DNA of 64,000 bases from Blautia hansenii DSM 20583 (GCF_002222595.2 NZ_CP022413.2:3001950-3065949), one strand, 5' to 3'; shown: positions 29,801-36,931, numbered from the stretch's first letter. Notes: generated by a model from the sequence alone, not told the origin. Translations and numbers: made by a program.

Positions 29801-31825
29801 AAGCTTCTCAATTTCCCCTAAAAGCTTTGATAGTCCGTCATATTCTGTAACACCTTCTGCATAACCAACAAATCCCCCACTATAATTGGTAATAGAATTC
29901 ACACTTACCGTTCCTGTCACTTCACAATTGGAAACTTCTACATCCCCAACAATTCTGCCTGCAAATGCACCTGTGGCAAATGTAGTCGGATCTGTGGAGC
30001 GTGCATCTAATAGTCCGGTCAACGCATCTTGTAAACTGATTTTTACTGTTCCAAAGGTTAAGAGTCCCAACACGCCTTCTACTAAACCCTCAAGTAATCC
30101 TCCAACAACCCAGCCTAAGCTCTCTACTAATGCACTGACAATTGTCTCATTATCCGTTGTTTTATTCGCTTGATTGTCTACGGTAACATTTTCCAAGGTA
30201 ATATCAGAAACTTTTACTGTTCCAGAACTCACACCTAAATTCTCAGCATTTACTTCATTTGTAATCGTTCCAAAAAATCCGATTCCTGTATACTTATTGG
30301 TTTCTATAGGAGTCTTCTGTTCAATGTTAATATTGGATATTTTTGCCTTGGCATAAGTAGAATTGCCTTTATGCCCTTCAAGGTTAAGATCTCCCACAAT
30401 AGAACCTGCCATCATAAGCGGTGTCCAGTTATCATCCATGTCATTGGAATAAGTTCCGGTTTTTGATAAATCAATATTACGGAAAATAATATAATCCGCA
30501 TCATCTGAATACTTGTACTGATTATATTTCTTACTGATTGTATCCAAATCTACAAATTCGCCTTTATTCACTCCGATAGACGGTGTGGTAGTATCTTCAT
30601 TTAGAAGCCCGACAATTTCCTTCTCTCCTCCGAAAAGTGCATCTGCCAAACCTCCTAATAAGTCACCTACTATATCTAATACCCCGTCTAAAAGCCCCTT
30701 TGGATTTTCTAAGTCTGCATCCATCAATGTTCTATCTATTGCTTCTTTTTTATTCATCTTGGTAATATATTGAAAATCTGTTTTCTCAAAATCACTCTTC
30801 GTATAGGGTATGCCCGCCTCATAAAAATTATTAAGATTGAAATCTGCATCGCCCGGATAATATGGAATGATTTTAGTATCTCCTAAAGGAATTCCTATTA
30901 CCCTTTTCGGCTCCGCTTTTAAAAACAGCATCGGTGTTACTTGTTTATTGGAGCCAATGGCTCTTAATTGTAATTCATTTCCAATCAAGATATAAGTCTT
31001 CTGTGTTGATGGATCCGTATAAAGTACTTGTCCGATATGATTACGTCCAGCAAGTTGTTCATCTGATGTATTTTCTGTTTTTTCTACAAGTGTCGAAGCT
31101 AAAAGTTCCGGTGTATCTGTTGTAAAACTGGAAGCAATCACATAGTTATGGTTATCTCCATAGGTAAGTTTGCTTCCGTCTTTTGCAAATACAACCTTTC
31201 CCATTCCCACTCTCTCAGCCGTAGCGTCATCAGTCATCACAACTTCATCTGCCGAAGTTTCCGAATTTTTTAATTCCAGCTGATAACGATTATACAAATA
31301 AATCGTATCGGAATCTTGGTCGTATACCGTTGTATCTGTTCTTGCAGTCTCAGAAACAATCGTTCCGGTAAATGCAGAAGGAAAAATCCATGGTTTTGTC
31401 TGATCAACCGGAATATCATTCATAAGACAATAATGTTGATTTAGTCCATAAGTAATCTCTTGCCCATCTACTGTTACGATTTCTCCTGTTCCCAAATTTC
31501 CATCTTTATCTCCGGTATATACCTTTTCCTGTGTTCCAATCTTTAACAACTGCTCATAATTGTAGATACAGACCTTTCCATCTTTATAGAAAGGCATCAT
31601 ATCTTGGAGATTTTCGGGCATCGCCGAGTCTTTCGTTTCTTCAATCGTTTCCTCTGTAATTGATGTTTTTTCTGATACTACAGAATTCGGTTTCTCTGAT
31701 ATCTCTCCTTTGTTTGCATAAACTCCAACCGATTGTACAGGTAATTGAAATATCATACATATACATAAAATACCTGCAATTAATCTACGCAAATTCCGTT
31801 TCTCTTTCTTTTTCATTTTCCTCAT
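23843..31825 (-). CDS. Giant repeat adhesin, LPDTG-anchored (putative pilus tip)
   Basis: A 2,660-residue surface protein. It has a signal peptide (about 1-38), a polar linker, then more than 25 copies of a degenerate motif of the type AGGFxGxxxxxxIxxSxV spread over residues about 620-2,450. This resembles GLUG-type repeats that form beta-helices in adhesins. A Cna-B-like domain (about 2,520-2,615) and a sorting signal LPDTG (2,625-2,629), hydrophobic helix and KRKNGKVK tail end it. It is first of the structural genes of the pilus operon, where tip adhesins are usually encoded. The ligand is unknown. The reading frame is intact over 8 kb, which argues for selection. Confidence 0.88.
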   Translation of the reverse strand: MRKMKKKEKRNLRRLIAGILCICMIFQLPVQSVGVYANKGEISEKPNSVVSEKTSITEETIEETKDSAMPENLQDMMPFYKDGKVCIYNYEQLLKIGTQEKVYTGDKDGNLGTGEIVTVDGQEITYGLNQHYCLMNDIPVDQTKPWIFPSAFTGTIVSETARTDTTVYDQDSDTIYLYNRYQLELKNSETSADEVVMTDDATAERVGMGKVVFAKDGSKLTYGDNHNYVIASSFTTDTPELLASTLVEKTENTSDEQLAGRNHIGQVLYTDPSTQKTYILIGNELQLRAIGSNKQVTPMLFLKAEPKRVIGIPLGDTKIIPYYPGDADFNLNNFYEAGIPYTKSDFEKTDFQYITKMNKKEAIDRTLMDADLENPKGLLDGVLDIVGDLLGGLADALFGGEKEIVGLLNEDTTTPSIGVNKGEFVDLDTISKKYNQYKYSDDADYIIFRNIDLSKTGTYSNDMDDNWTPLMMAGSIVGDLNLEGHKGNSTYAKAKISNINIEQKTPIETNKYTGIGFFGTITNEVNAENLGVSSGTVKVSDITLENVTVDNQANKTTDNETIVSALVESLGWVVGGLLEGLVEGVLGLLTFGTVKISLQDALTGLLDARSTDPTTFATGAFAGRIVGDVEVSNCEVTGTVSVNSITNYSGGFVGYAEGVTEYDGLSKLLGEIEKLLASLLNVIPGLGAGDLITILLENGLAVGSLIPTGYYNPVISSCTVHGLTGNVGSGTTDFHGGFIGSQVGTRILDSDVEDSSYQILAKSYGGGFAGLSRDAEIKGTLSTIGIELIRVLQPQSLIINSHIKNCDYDVNGEDYVGGFIGAQANSYAINDTIASNNPITVTATKSNAGGFTGRATVGWTSELGTGDKANGLLEVVNKLLVGLLSSDPEKASMLLSLVGIHPSAILGCQIQATELAVSAGENYAGGMIGNGDGVYLGKSSPEYLNKLAFWKHSENPQYPTEQRGVITGLKSVSAGKNFSGGMAGFLGTASVGGLLNAAVGLGGYLGFTIDGIDVTGIASGFTVSAGGNYAGGGIGEAVGGLVQNSRINNVASVTAENRAGGFVGCAGPGDLAGTGGLELKLLGIKVLELKGLLSLGQGVEVQINDVNVNVNGTQTGLIVEATGKNAPGQVKEFIAGGFIGKSNSTKIKNSHTINLKLVKANAEDGYAGGFIGTSRTGGLAEVSDDTNVLELIEAGQLLTAVGYLIPSYKNCTVQYMGGADLSGVEADVAGGFVADMQSGTVDNQERGEGNYYAVYNLDYVKGGRYAGGFGGIVTSGALAGSEGGLSILGGLTSVSISVKDLLDLVQGYVPYVSYAGVKSEEGFVVEATKIKDVDMNSGSAGGFIGYGSGAQISTSDVSYLKYTQVEAPENLEAENAPTYWDEKKSTYAVTAPRYAGGYIGKMDIGNAASVGSGLKILGSQISLANVLDVLSVVVSTIEHSDVNGSPGGFSVLATDDTRLVGKAGGFAGEISGGHIQESNANLFAYVVGRESAGGYAGTIQPGSVANVLDKAEILNGLIRVENLLGALRTFVPSIKNSETTCVPCGGAVRADSKSKDGIIRGLAGGYIGHNYGGQIWGENTDKWKGKDYTGETRRCAVHRLRSVYGVEYAGGYTGLMQCANVADTGSLHLLMGIIKLDNPLAAVQAVYPTEEKTAVYGPLRNLDTDTWNKWVEFVGKYGAYGDKLQSLGPVTDQVTLDQYIQQYAYGYDVCAGRNTIAEKMIQGSSAGGYVGRMEGGTITDAFAMDLKEADAFRSAGGFVGEMLTGTVASTGNITLGKFDVAGSIPILQTFVPVIKNSHTEGYQSGARIKADGVDEKNPVGIAGGYVGKMVGGQIWGSDTEKCSITKLRRVDGTSYVGGYAGKVDPGSLTTIDTATNQGLLNQILGKLLEAPADLAKILNATVSTIQCAEVTAWDPWGVIVNGAHQNSQKAVNTSYAKAVGGFAGSLSGAVIGKKDVSSAGAKANGIRSVIGGEYAGGFFGLADVAAVAEVSGNGPTNTILNLINLGKIDVLDSFRTYVYDSKVEGSTDAGLSVAAHTEVETGQGVTLTYSGNAGGFGGALLDGSVKDSHVTNLSNVNAINHAGGFIGYSGKSGVLSIEKVDALGNAFSQLLGGSLGVLNVFGSNIHRCSVNGFNQGFTVATSGGKDEIAGGFVGYGDLARIVDCHAGNAQEQYKRLKLVKSNGIAGGFAGKTNFAYLGDIQLESTLLNEILTLVLNPLVKALYLAPENLPSSGLLNINLGIIKVQALCDGKVAHVNLLGLKISVELSKKSSENQQETDVAIITIGDSTVKLPCNEEGIIKGEKNEQNIRLTLIKANRTKIQDSSVSGVEQGYDVYGGHAGNDTDGTSEDGYSGGFIGRNIEGLLLDNNTYYCDVVRGTGGKVGPFTGESKLDSQYDFNTIQSVEGNKNLFRIYRDPNISLTEITSGNKKLNIGFTSDNLWNTYTMEHIMTVEKLGTLQDADMTGGTQQVELNAYISPAKAVLMEDVDTTENTGSSMTPEPSDTQDPCNEMVQIVINKVWADSNDQDKLRPEQITVTLHRKWMENGQEYSEIVPGYASFPITGSLTDDTWQKKIPNLPAYKMNDKGTICYYTYYVTETEIPEYTTKITASGDNYTFTITNSHFSILPDTGGMGVGIFLACGCLLFLFLYLTKRKNGKVKSQ

Positions 31826-31835
31826 CCGTTCTCAT

Positions 31836-33302
31836 TTAATCTACTTCATCCGGTTCCCAATCGGACTGCATAGCAGCCGCTAAAAAACTATGTAACAATG
31901 TTTCTGAAAAACTCCCGCATTTACCGGATAAAATCATTTGAATTGCTTTTTCCTTTCCAGTACTAACATGCATATTTTTGCTATTTATCAATTCCTCATA
32001 TACATCTACAAGTCCCACAACCTGTGCACATAGCGGTATTTCTTCACCTTTCAGTCCGTAGGGATAACCTGAACCATCATATCTCTCATGATGATATAAG
32101 CAAATATCGCGACTATATTGCTGAATGTGTTCTAATTTTTTATCTTTTGGAAAACGAGCAACAATCTCTGCACCTAATTCCGGATGTGTTTTTAGCAACT
32201 TTTCTTCTTCCGCTGTTAATTCATCCAATCTTAAAAACATTTCCTTAGGAAGACGAATTTTTCCAACATTGTGTATAGGTGCTAAATGAGCTACATTTTT
32301 TATCTCCACTTCTGTAATTTCAAGCTCTGGATATAATTCTGCCAATTTTTGGTAAATTTTTTCTGTATAATGAATGGTCTCCAAACGACTGTTGCTATAT
32401 TCCAAATTGCGCTCATTTAAAATTCTGCTGAGTAATTCAATAGCAAACCAATAATTCTCTTCAATACTTTTTGATTTACTTTCCAGTTCCTCTTCAACAG
32501 AAGACATGTGCCGTGCTGCTAAGATAGAATTCTGCAATACAAAGATTGCTACATTATCATCAATATTAAAATATTGATGAAGTTCCATCCAGACATAATC
32601 CTTTTCCGTATCTCTTACTCTCTGACGAAATCTTGTTTGCTTTTCCCAATATCCATTGATTAAATCTTCCTCAATCCGTCCAATATCTGTCAGTTCTGTA
32701 ATTCTCTCTTTATCATCTTCTTGCACATACTCTTCAATATACTTCTTTATGAATTCTCTAAAATCTCCTTCTTTTGGAATATAATCTCGAACAAATGCAT
32801 CATAAGCATAAACACGCTTATATTTTCCTGTTTCTGCGTCAATTTCTAAAGTAACATAAGTATTCCCAAAAGGATGTTTTGCAGCCTTACCAATCAATTC
32901 CGCAATAGTAACTTCTTCTAGTTTTCTCTCCAAATCCATCTGAAATTGTTCAAAAACCGCCCGCACCTTGCAAGTTTCTCTATTGTGACAATAATTAGGA
33001 ACACAACATTCTCCTTCCTGTTTTTCTTCTAGACACTTGTTAATTTTCATTGTAGATTCCATAGTGTCAAGAATATCCCACAAAGTAATCGTTTCCGGTT
33101 TCTTCAAAAGGAAATATCCACCTTGTACACCTTCCACAGATCCAACTATATTTGCAATTTTTAGTTTTTTTATAATTTTAGGTATATAATTATTTGGAAT
33201 ATTTGCCGAAGTTGCGATTGTCGCAGTCGAACATGGTTCTTCTTTATATGCCAAAAAACACACTAAGCGTATAGAATAATCAGTCGTACTTGTTAATTGC
33301 AT
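31836..33302 (-). CDS. Rrf2-type DNA-binding / HD-GYP fusion regulator
   Basis: A 488-residue protein with two unlike halves. Residues 1-135 are an Rrf2 (IscR/CymR) winged helix: TDYSIRLVCFLA, the wing motif VEGVQGGYFLLKKP, and cysteines C99-X5-C105-X5-C111, the spacing of the IscR iron-sulfur site. Residues about 145-280 are a PAS-like or linker region. Residues about 290-488 are HD-GYP-like with THPELGAEIV and an intact HHERYDGSGYP, but the HD pair reads IHNVGKI, with Asp replaced by Asn. HD-GYP domains normally degrade cyclic di-GMP. Its stop lies 10 bp before the giant adhesin gene, so it is the first gene of the pilus operon and probably its regulator. Confidence 0.82.
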   Translation of the reverse strand: MQLTSTTDYSIRLVCFLAYKEEPCSTATIATSANIPNNYIPKIIKKLKIANIVGSVEGVQGGYFLLKKPETITLWDILDTMESTMKINKCLEEKQEGECCVPNYCHNRETCKVRAVFEQFQMDLERKLEEVTIAELIGKAAKHPFGNTYVTLEIDAETGKYKRVYAYDAFVRDYIPKEGDFREFIKKYIEEYVQEDDKERITELTDIGRIEEDLINGYWEKQTRFRQRVRDTEKDYVWMELHQYFNIDDNVAIFVLQNSILAARHMSSVEEELESKSKSIEENYWFAIELLSRILNERNLEYSNSRLETIHYTEKIYQKLAELYPELEITEVEIKNVAHLAPIHNVGKIRLPKEMFLRLDELTAEEEKLLKTHPELGAEIVARFPKDKKLEHIQQYSRDICLYHHERYDGSGYPYGLKGEEIPLCAQVVGLVDVYEELINSKNMHVSTGKEKAIQMILSGKCGSFSETLLHSFLAAAMQSDWEPDEVD

Positions 33303-33383
33303 TATTTAATCTTTTCCCTTTCTTATTAACTATGACTTTAAAGGTTATATTTATGTTTAAAAAAATAATTTCTAACTGATACC

Positions 33384-33411
33384 ATCATACCCCCCCGAAT
33401 ATTTTTGTCAA
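33384..33411 (-). promoter_or_regulatory. Pilus operon promoter with G7 tract in spacer
   Basis: On the minus strand: consensus TTGACA (33406-33411), 16-base spacer and TATGAT (33384-33389). The last seven spacer bases are a run of G (33390-33396). A change in run length would change the -35/-10 distance, so this may be a phase-variable promoter. Downstream leader is about 80 bases to the Rrf2/HD-GYP start. Confidence 0.75.
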
Positions 33412-33517
33412 TAGTATTTCCTATTTTCCCTCATATTTTATGCTGATTTTGACCATTCCAAAACTTGTACTTCGATGGTTATATTTCTTTTTCTATCATT
33501 TGTAAGAAACCTAAATC

Positions 33518-33569
33518 AAAAAAGAAGCTGCATTTTATGACTACAAAATCATAAAACACAACCTCTTTT
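33518..33569 (-). terminator. Terminator downstream of the VOC remnant
   Basis: Long imperfect stem ending in TTTTATGA / TCATAAAA around an eight-base loop, followed on the minus strand by TTCTTTTTT. It ends transcription of the decayed VOC/membrane gene region before the pilus promoter. Confidence 0.75.
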
Positions 33570-33588
33570 AATATAAATATATTTTCTA

Positions 33589-33906
33589 CTATACCTCTGC
33601 TTTTCTCTTTGGCAATAAGCGATTATCCTCAGCCAATCTCAAAAATGGTGCGTATGCAACTTCCCATGGATATCCATCCGGATCAAGAAAATATCCTGAA
33701 TATCCGTCCATTCCTCCCCAGTCTTTCCACTGCGGTTTCTGCCATACAGTACCACCAGCCTCTTCTGCCATGGCAAATAATTCGTTTACTTCTTCTTCTG
33801 TCGCACCATTAATTGCCAGTGTAAATCCACAATAAATCGGGCAGTCAATTCCACACTCTCTTAAATACTGTACACAATCCTTCAATGTTGGATATTTTTC
33901 ATATTG
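33589..33906 (-). pseudogene. VOC (glyoxalase-like) gene, 5' truncated
   Basis: The C-terminal half of a vicinal-oxygen-chelate family protein is recognisable: CGFTLAINGATEEEVNELF, GGTVWQKPQWKDWGG, YSGYFLDPDGYPWEVAY. The usual protein is about 130 residues with two beta-alpha-beta-beta-beta units; here the N-terminal half is missing. In frame, a stop lies at about 33907-33909, and the only possible start is a TTG at 33885 without a clear ribosome site, giving 98 residues. It abuts the frameshifted membrane-protein remnant, so it is best read as a gene fragment. Confidence 0.65.
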
Positions 33907-33928
33907 TCAATTCTCTGAAATATTTCAT

Positions 33929-34351
33929 TTAGTTGCGAATTTTGAAGGTTTTCGGTGCAAAACGGAAAACCAGAATACTCGCTACAATACCATATAGAAC
34001 AAAGAACACCATCGTCAGGATACCAAAAATCAGAATCGGCATACGTTGCTGTCATTACGATACGATAAGTCCCGCTTTTTATCTCTGTTCCGGCATTATA
34101 TGGTTGAAGCAGATAATAAATAGTCAGATAATGCACCGAAAAGAACATACTCATACAAAGTATGGATACAATTAATATCACATAATTAACCGGATGATTA
34201 GTTCCTCCGCTTGTATAAAGTGTCAGCGCCAGACCGCTGCCAATAACAACAGCCGGAACCGCATTTATTTTCATGATTTCCCTCAGCCGGATCTGAAACA
34301 ATTTCAACACAAAATGTGGCTGCTTAAAGAAAGAATATGTGAGCAGACTGT
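33929..34351 (-). pseudogene. Frameshifted C-terminal fragment of a multi-pass membrane protein
   Basis: From the IS edge at 34351 the frame reads about 90 residues with membrane helices (AVVIGSGLALTLY, YVILIVSILCMSMFFS, up to SGTYRIVMTATY). It then goes out of frame: the next membrane helix, PILIFGILTMVFFVLYG, and a charged tail ending FKIRN are in another frame that stops at 33929. A frameshift therefore lies near 34040. The 5' part is missing because the IS lies there. The parent was perhaps an ABC-type exporter subunit; no family motif remains to settle this. Confidence 0.7.
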
Positions 34352-34374
34352 GGGTTCATCCGCAATTATCCGTA

Positions 34375-35247
34375 TCATTCAACCTTGACATACATTAGTT
34401 TTGCTGCTAAAAGTGCTTTGCTACATCTCCCATACATAGTACGTTTTACCATTTTCAATTTACTATTTGTTCCCTCAACAAAACCATTTGAAAGTTCACT
34501 GGCAACAGAATTTTCCACAGCTTCTATATCCTTTTCTAATCCATTTGCAAACCGGAATATCTCTTTTAAATCAGAGTTTTTGTACCGTTCGATAAACAAA
34601 TACAATAGAGGCATACTTTTCTTTTCGTATATTTCACGGAATTCTCGAACACAATGCATCAACTCTCTGAGTTTGGGATATTTCTGTAAAATATATGCCT
34701 TATGGTTTTCGCTAAGTTCCACCCCCATCCAAAGATAACGGAATATGCTGTTTCGTGAAAGGTGGTCATATTTTTGTAATGCCTTTTTGTTTTGGATTGC
34801 TTCAGGTGAAGAACTTTTATAAATTGCAACATCAATTTGGAATCGTTCTATGATTTTATTCATATAGTCATATGCTGCAGATTGACCGCCTTTATATCCT
34901 TTTTCAATAACATTGCGATATACATCTTTTCGACTGATGCCAGAAGTTAAAGCTTTGACAATATAATCATAAAACTGATCCATTCTGCTACGAAAATCTT
35001 TTTTACAAAGTGCTTCATATTCTCCATTGAGATATTTTGTTACGGTATTTCTGCTGCAATGTAATACTTTAGAAATTTGGCGTTTACTGTATCCAGCAGA
35101 ATTATATTCCTTTATCGCAGTGTACAGTTGTACCCTTTTTTGATTATATTCGTTAAGGTTATCCACATTGTATGGCATTTTTTTTACTATCGTTTTCAAC
35201 TGATGGTTCTGCAATACTGTTAGAATCCGATGGAATTCTGATATCAA
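34375..35247 (-). CDS. ISL3-family transposase, C-terminal part (second frame)
   Basis: A 290-residue frame carrying the C-terminal half of an ISL3 transposase. It has a helix-turn-helix-like segment, YSKRQISKVLHCSRNTVTKYL, and ends with SNGFVEGTNSKLKMVKRTMYGR, which holds the last acidic residue of the DDE catalytic triad. It is in the +1 frame relative to the N-terminal part; the junction is a run of eight A near 35178-35185. With one A fewer the two would form one protein of about 550 residues, the usual size. Either a frameshift mutation or slippage on the A-run explains the split. Confidence 0.8.
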   Translation of the reverse strand: MISEFHRILTVLQNHQLKTIVKKMPYNVDNLNEYNQKRVQLYTAIKEYNSAGYSKRQISKVLHCSRNTVTKYLNGEYEALCKKDFRSRMDQFYDYIVKALTSGISRKDVYRNVIEKGYKGGQSAAYDYMNKIIERFQIDVAIYKSSSPEAIQNKKALQKYDHLSRNSIFRYLWMGVELSENHKAYILQKYPKLRELMHCVREFREIYEKKSMPLLYLFIERYKNSDLKEIFRFANGLEKDIEAVENSVASELSNGFVEGTNSKLKMVKRTMYGRCSKALLAAKLMYVKVE

Positions 35248-36037
35248 CGGGCAATACAGAACTTATAGTATTTCTTATGGCCTCTAATAAATTTTGATGA
35301 AGATGAAATCTGTCAGCAATCTGCATAGCATCGGGCAATATTTCCTTTATGGCTGTTGAATAAGCACTTGCCCGGTCTCGTGTCACCGCTTTTACATGTT
35401 TATTGTTACTTAACCATTCTTTTAGTGTTTTACCATCACGTCCATCTAAAATTGCCACTGGTTTATGTGTTGCCTCATCTACAATAATTGTCCCATAAGT
35501 ATGCCGTTTCTTAAATGCAAAATCATCCACTCCAATAATGCTTCCACATGGAACTTCCGGTTGTGCTACATATCGTTTCGTTAACAATCGGATAATGCTG
35601 TCACCACTGGTTTTCAGATTCATAGAACGGCAGATACGGGCACTACCTTCACAGCTTGTTTCCAATGCCAAAGTACATATAAAATCTTCACAACGCTCTG
35701 TCATACGGCTGTAATAATTCAAAAAACCATCTACATTCTCAACAAAGGTTGTAACATCACAGGAAGAATTGTCGCACTGATACTCGTAAGCATTTACGAT
35801 TAAATACGTGGTTCTACCTAAGATCGGAAGATCTTGAAGTTTTCTTTTATAAGTACCATGTTTATGTTCTGAAGCCACTCCACACTTGGGACATGTACAA
35901 TTTTTTGATTGCACAGAAACATGGATATAAATTTCTTTTTCGTTTTGAGTTACTTCTGTGATGCCTATTTCTTCCGGGTAAAATTTTTGTAATTCAAGAG
36001 TATCTTTCATCTGTTTCAATTCCTTCCATAAGGACAA
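35159..36037 (-). CDS. ISL3-family transposase, N-terminal part (first frame)
   Basis: A 292-residue frame with the ISL3 N-terminal zinc finger (CTCPKCG with a downstream YQCDNSSCD pair) and the first part of the catalytic core, GSIIGVDDFAFKKRHTYGTIIVD, then AVTRDRASAYSTAIKEILPDAMQIADRFHLHQNL. The first two acidic catalytic residues are in these segments. The frame runs past the A8 tract near 35178-35185 and stops at 35159, while the C-terminal half continues in the +1 frame. Activity would need slippage or reversion. Confidence 0.85.
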   Translation of the reverse strand: MSLWKELKQMKDTLELQKFYPEEIGITEVTQNEKEIYIHVSVQSKNCTCPKCGVASEHKHGTYKRKLQDLPILGRTTYLIVNAYEYQCDNSSCDVTTFVENVDGFLNYYSRMTERCEDFICTLALETSCEGSARICRSMNLKTSGDSIIRLLTKRYVAQPEVPCGSIIGVDDFAFKKRHTYGTIIVDEATHKPVAILDGRDGKTLKEWLSNNKHVKAVTRDRASAYSTAIKEILPDAMQIADRFHLHQNLLEAIRNTISSVLPVDIRIPSDSNSIAEPSVENDSKKNAIQCG

Positions 36038-36056
36038 AATTCCTAAGACAATTTTA

Positions 36057-36245
36057 TCATTTTAGCACTTTTGTTTCAATTCCATTTACGGATAATTGCG
36101 GAAGAACCCTGAATTTCTGGAAAGCATGCACTATTGCATTGGAATACTCACGAGGCTCAGGGTACTCTGGATTATTGACAAGAAATCTTTCAATTGCACG
36201 AATAACATCTTCTCTGGTAATAACAACCCAATTAAATTTTGCCAA
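36057..36245 (-). pseudogene. 5' fragment of an unknown gene fused to the IS end
   Basis: A 62-codon frame. The first about 45 codons (TREDVIRAIERFLVNNPEYPEPREY) lie outside the IS; the last 17 are encoded by the IS right terminal repeat. The N-terminal piece is a helical, charged segment of the kind seen at the start of larger DNA-associated proteins, but I do not recognise the family. A good GGAGGGATT ribosome site precedes the ATG, so the start is genuine. It is the head of a gene interrupted by the insertion. Confidence 0.55.
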
Positions 36246-36654
36246 AACAATCCCTCCTCACCTTATTATTGAATACGTAATCACTCCATTCAATTATACC
36301 AAGGAATTCATTTTTCTTCCACTTCTTAGTTTTTCGATTTCTATGTTCCTATATTGTATAAGGATTTCTCTCTTTCCGTATATATAAGGGGATATTATTT
36401 CTAAAGCAAGATACGCCTATGGATTCCCAAAACTCCATTTCATGGATTTTAGATCATCCTTTTCGGCATACTTGATAGGGATTCCGTTCCCCATACCCTC
36501 GGAAAATCATCAGTCTTGCAATAATACTTGCATCTAGATGATCGGCAACTGAGGTTGCAGCACTTTTGCTCTGCCGGATACATCCGCAAAATACAAAGTG
36601 ACGAAAATCTTTATTTCTTTTTTTACCCACCCCAAAGAAGGAGAATAAATTTAT
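36246..36654. other. Non-coding stretch before mobC, possible oriT region
   Basis: About 400 bp with no credible gene. It contains short inverted repeats, for example GCAAC-TGAG-GTTGC near 36550-36563, and a CTTGCAATAATACTTGCA direct-repeat pair. Because a MobC-like gene follows, this could be a residual origin of transfer; there is no nick-site match I can name. A ribosome site AAGGAG serves the next gene. Confidence 0.3.
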
Positions 36655-36924
36655 ATGGCAAGACCCAAAAAGGAAGAGAAATTAAAACATAAAAACTACA
36701 TAACATTAAAGCTTACGGATATTGAGTTGGCATGTTTAGAACAATCAGCCGAAGCCTTAAACATATCAAGAGTAGAATATCTTCGAAATCTTATTTTGGA
36801 AAAGCCAATGATTTACAAATATGAAGTTGTTGCGGATAATGAACAGCTTAAGAAATTGAAGGGCAACAGCAAAAAAGTGCTGTTGCCGAGAATCATTATA
36901 TCATATATAATAAAAAAGAGGTGA
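36655..36924 (+). pseudogene. Truncated MobC-like mobilisation protein
   Basis: The N-terminus (KNYITLKLTDIELACLEQSA, LNISRVEYLRNLILEKP) is the ribbon-helix-helix domain of MobC-type accessory relaxosome proteins of mobilisable elements. Normal members run to about 110-130 residues with a C-terminal motif around N-L-N-Q-I-A. Here, after about 68 residues the frame enters a perfect 10-bp inverted repeat (36862-36887) and reads an unrelated tail, to 89 residues. No relaxase gene follows. It is likely a remnant of an integrated mobilisable element. ATG with AAGGAG upstream. Confidence 0.65.
36862..36887. repeat. Perfect hairpin at the mobC truncation point
   Basis: GGCAACAGCA and TGCTGTTGCC form a perfect 10-bp stem with a six-base loop. 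It interrupts the MobC-like frame. No U-run follows on the plus strand, so it is not a standard terminator; it may be a recombination scar or a processing site. Confidence 0.55.
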
Positions 36925-36931
36925 TACATAA

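Larger units (their letters stand above)
34352..36109 (-). mobile_element. ISL3-family insertion sequence
   Basis: Terminal inverted repeats of 23 bp match at 22 positions: left GGGTTCATCCGCAATTATCC at 34352, right its near-complement ending in GGAAGAACCC at 36109. They enclose an ISL3-type transposase in two frames. Length is 1,758 bp. ISL3 elements normally duplicate 8 bp of target, but the flanks (CAGACTGT left, TGAATTTC right) do not match, so the element was rearranged after insertion or caused a deletion. Confidence 0.85.

Noticed and set aside
24363..31125. Many plus-strand frames across the giant adhesin gene
   Set aside because: They are reverse-strand shadows of the repeats, without ribosome sites.
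23843..31825. The repeated CCGCCGGCAT-like words might be a CRISPR or DNA repeat array
   Set aside because: The repeats follow codons for AGGFxG in one frame, vary in spacing and sequence, and are explained by protein repeats. No CRISPR array is seen in the window.
33390..33396. Poly-C/G run as a sequencing artefact
   Set aside because: Not fully excludable, but its exact position in a consensus promoter and the plausible 16-base spacer make a real feature more likely; kept as a finding.
34375..35247. The second transposase frame as an independent gene
   Set aside because: It carries only the C-terminal half of ISL3 transposase and has no ribosome site at its first start.
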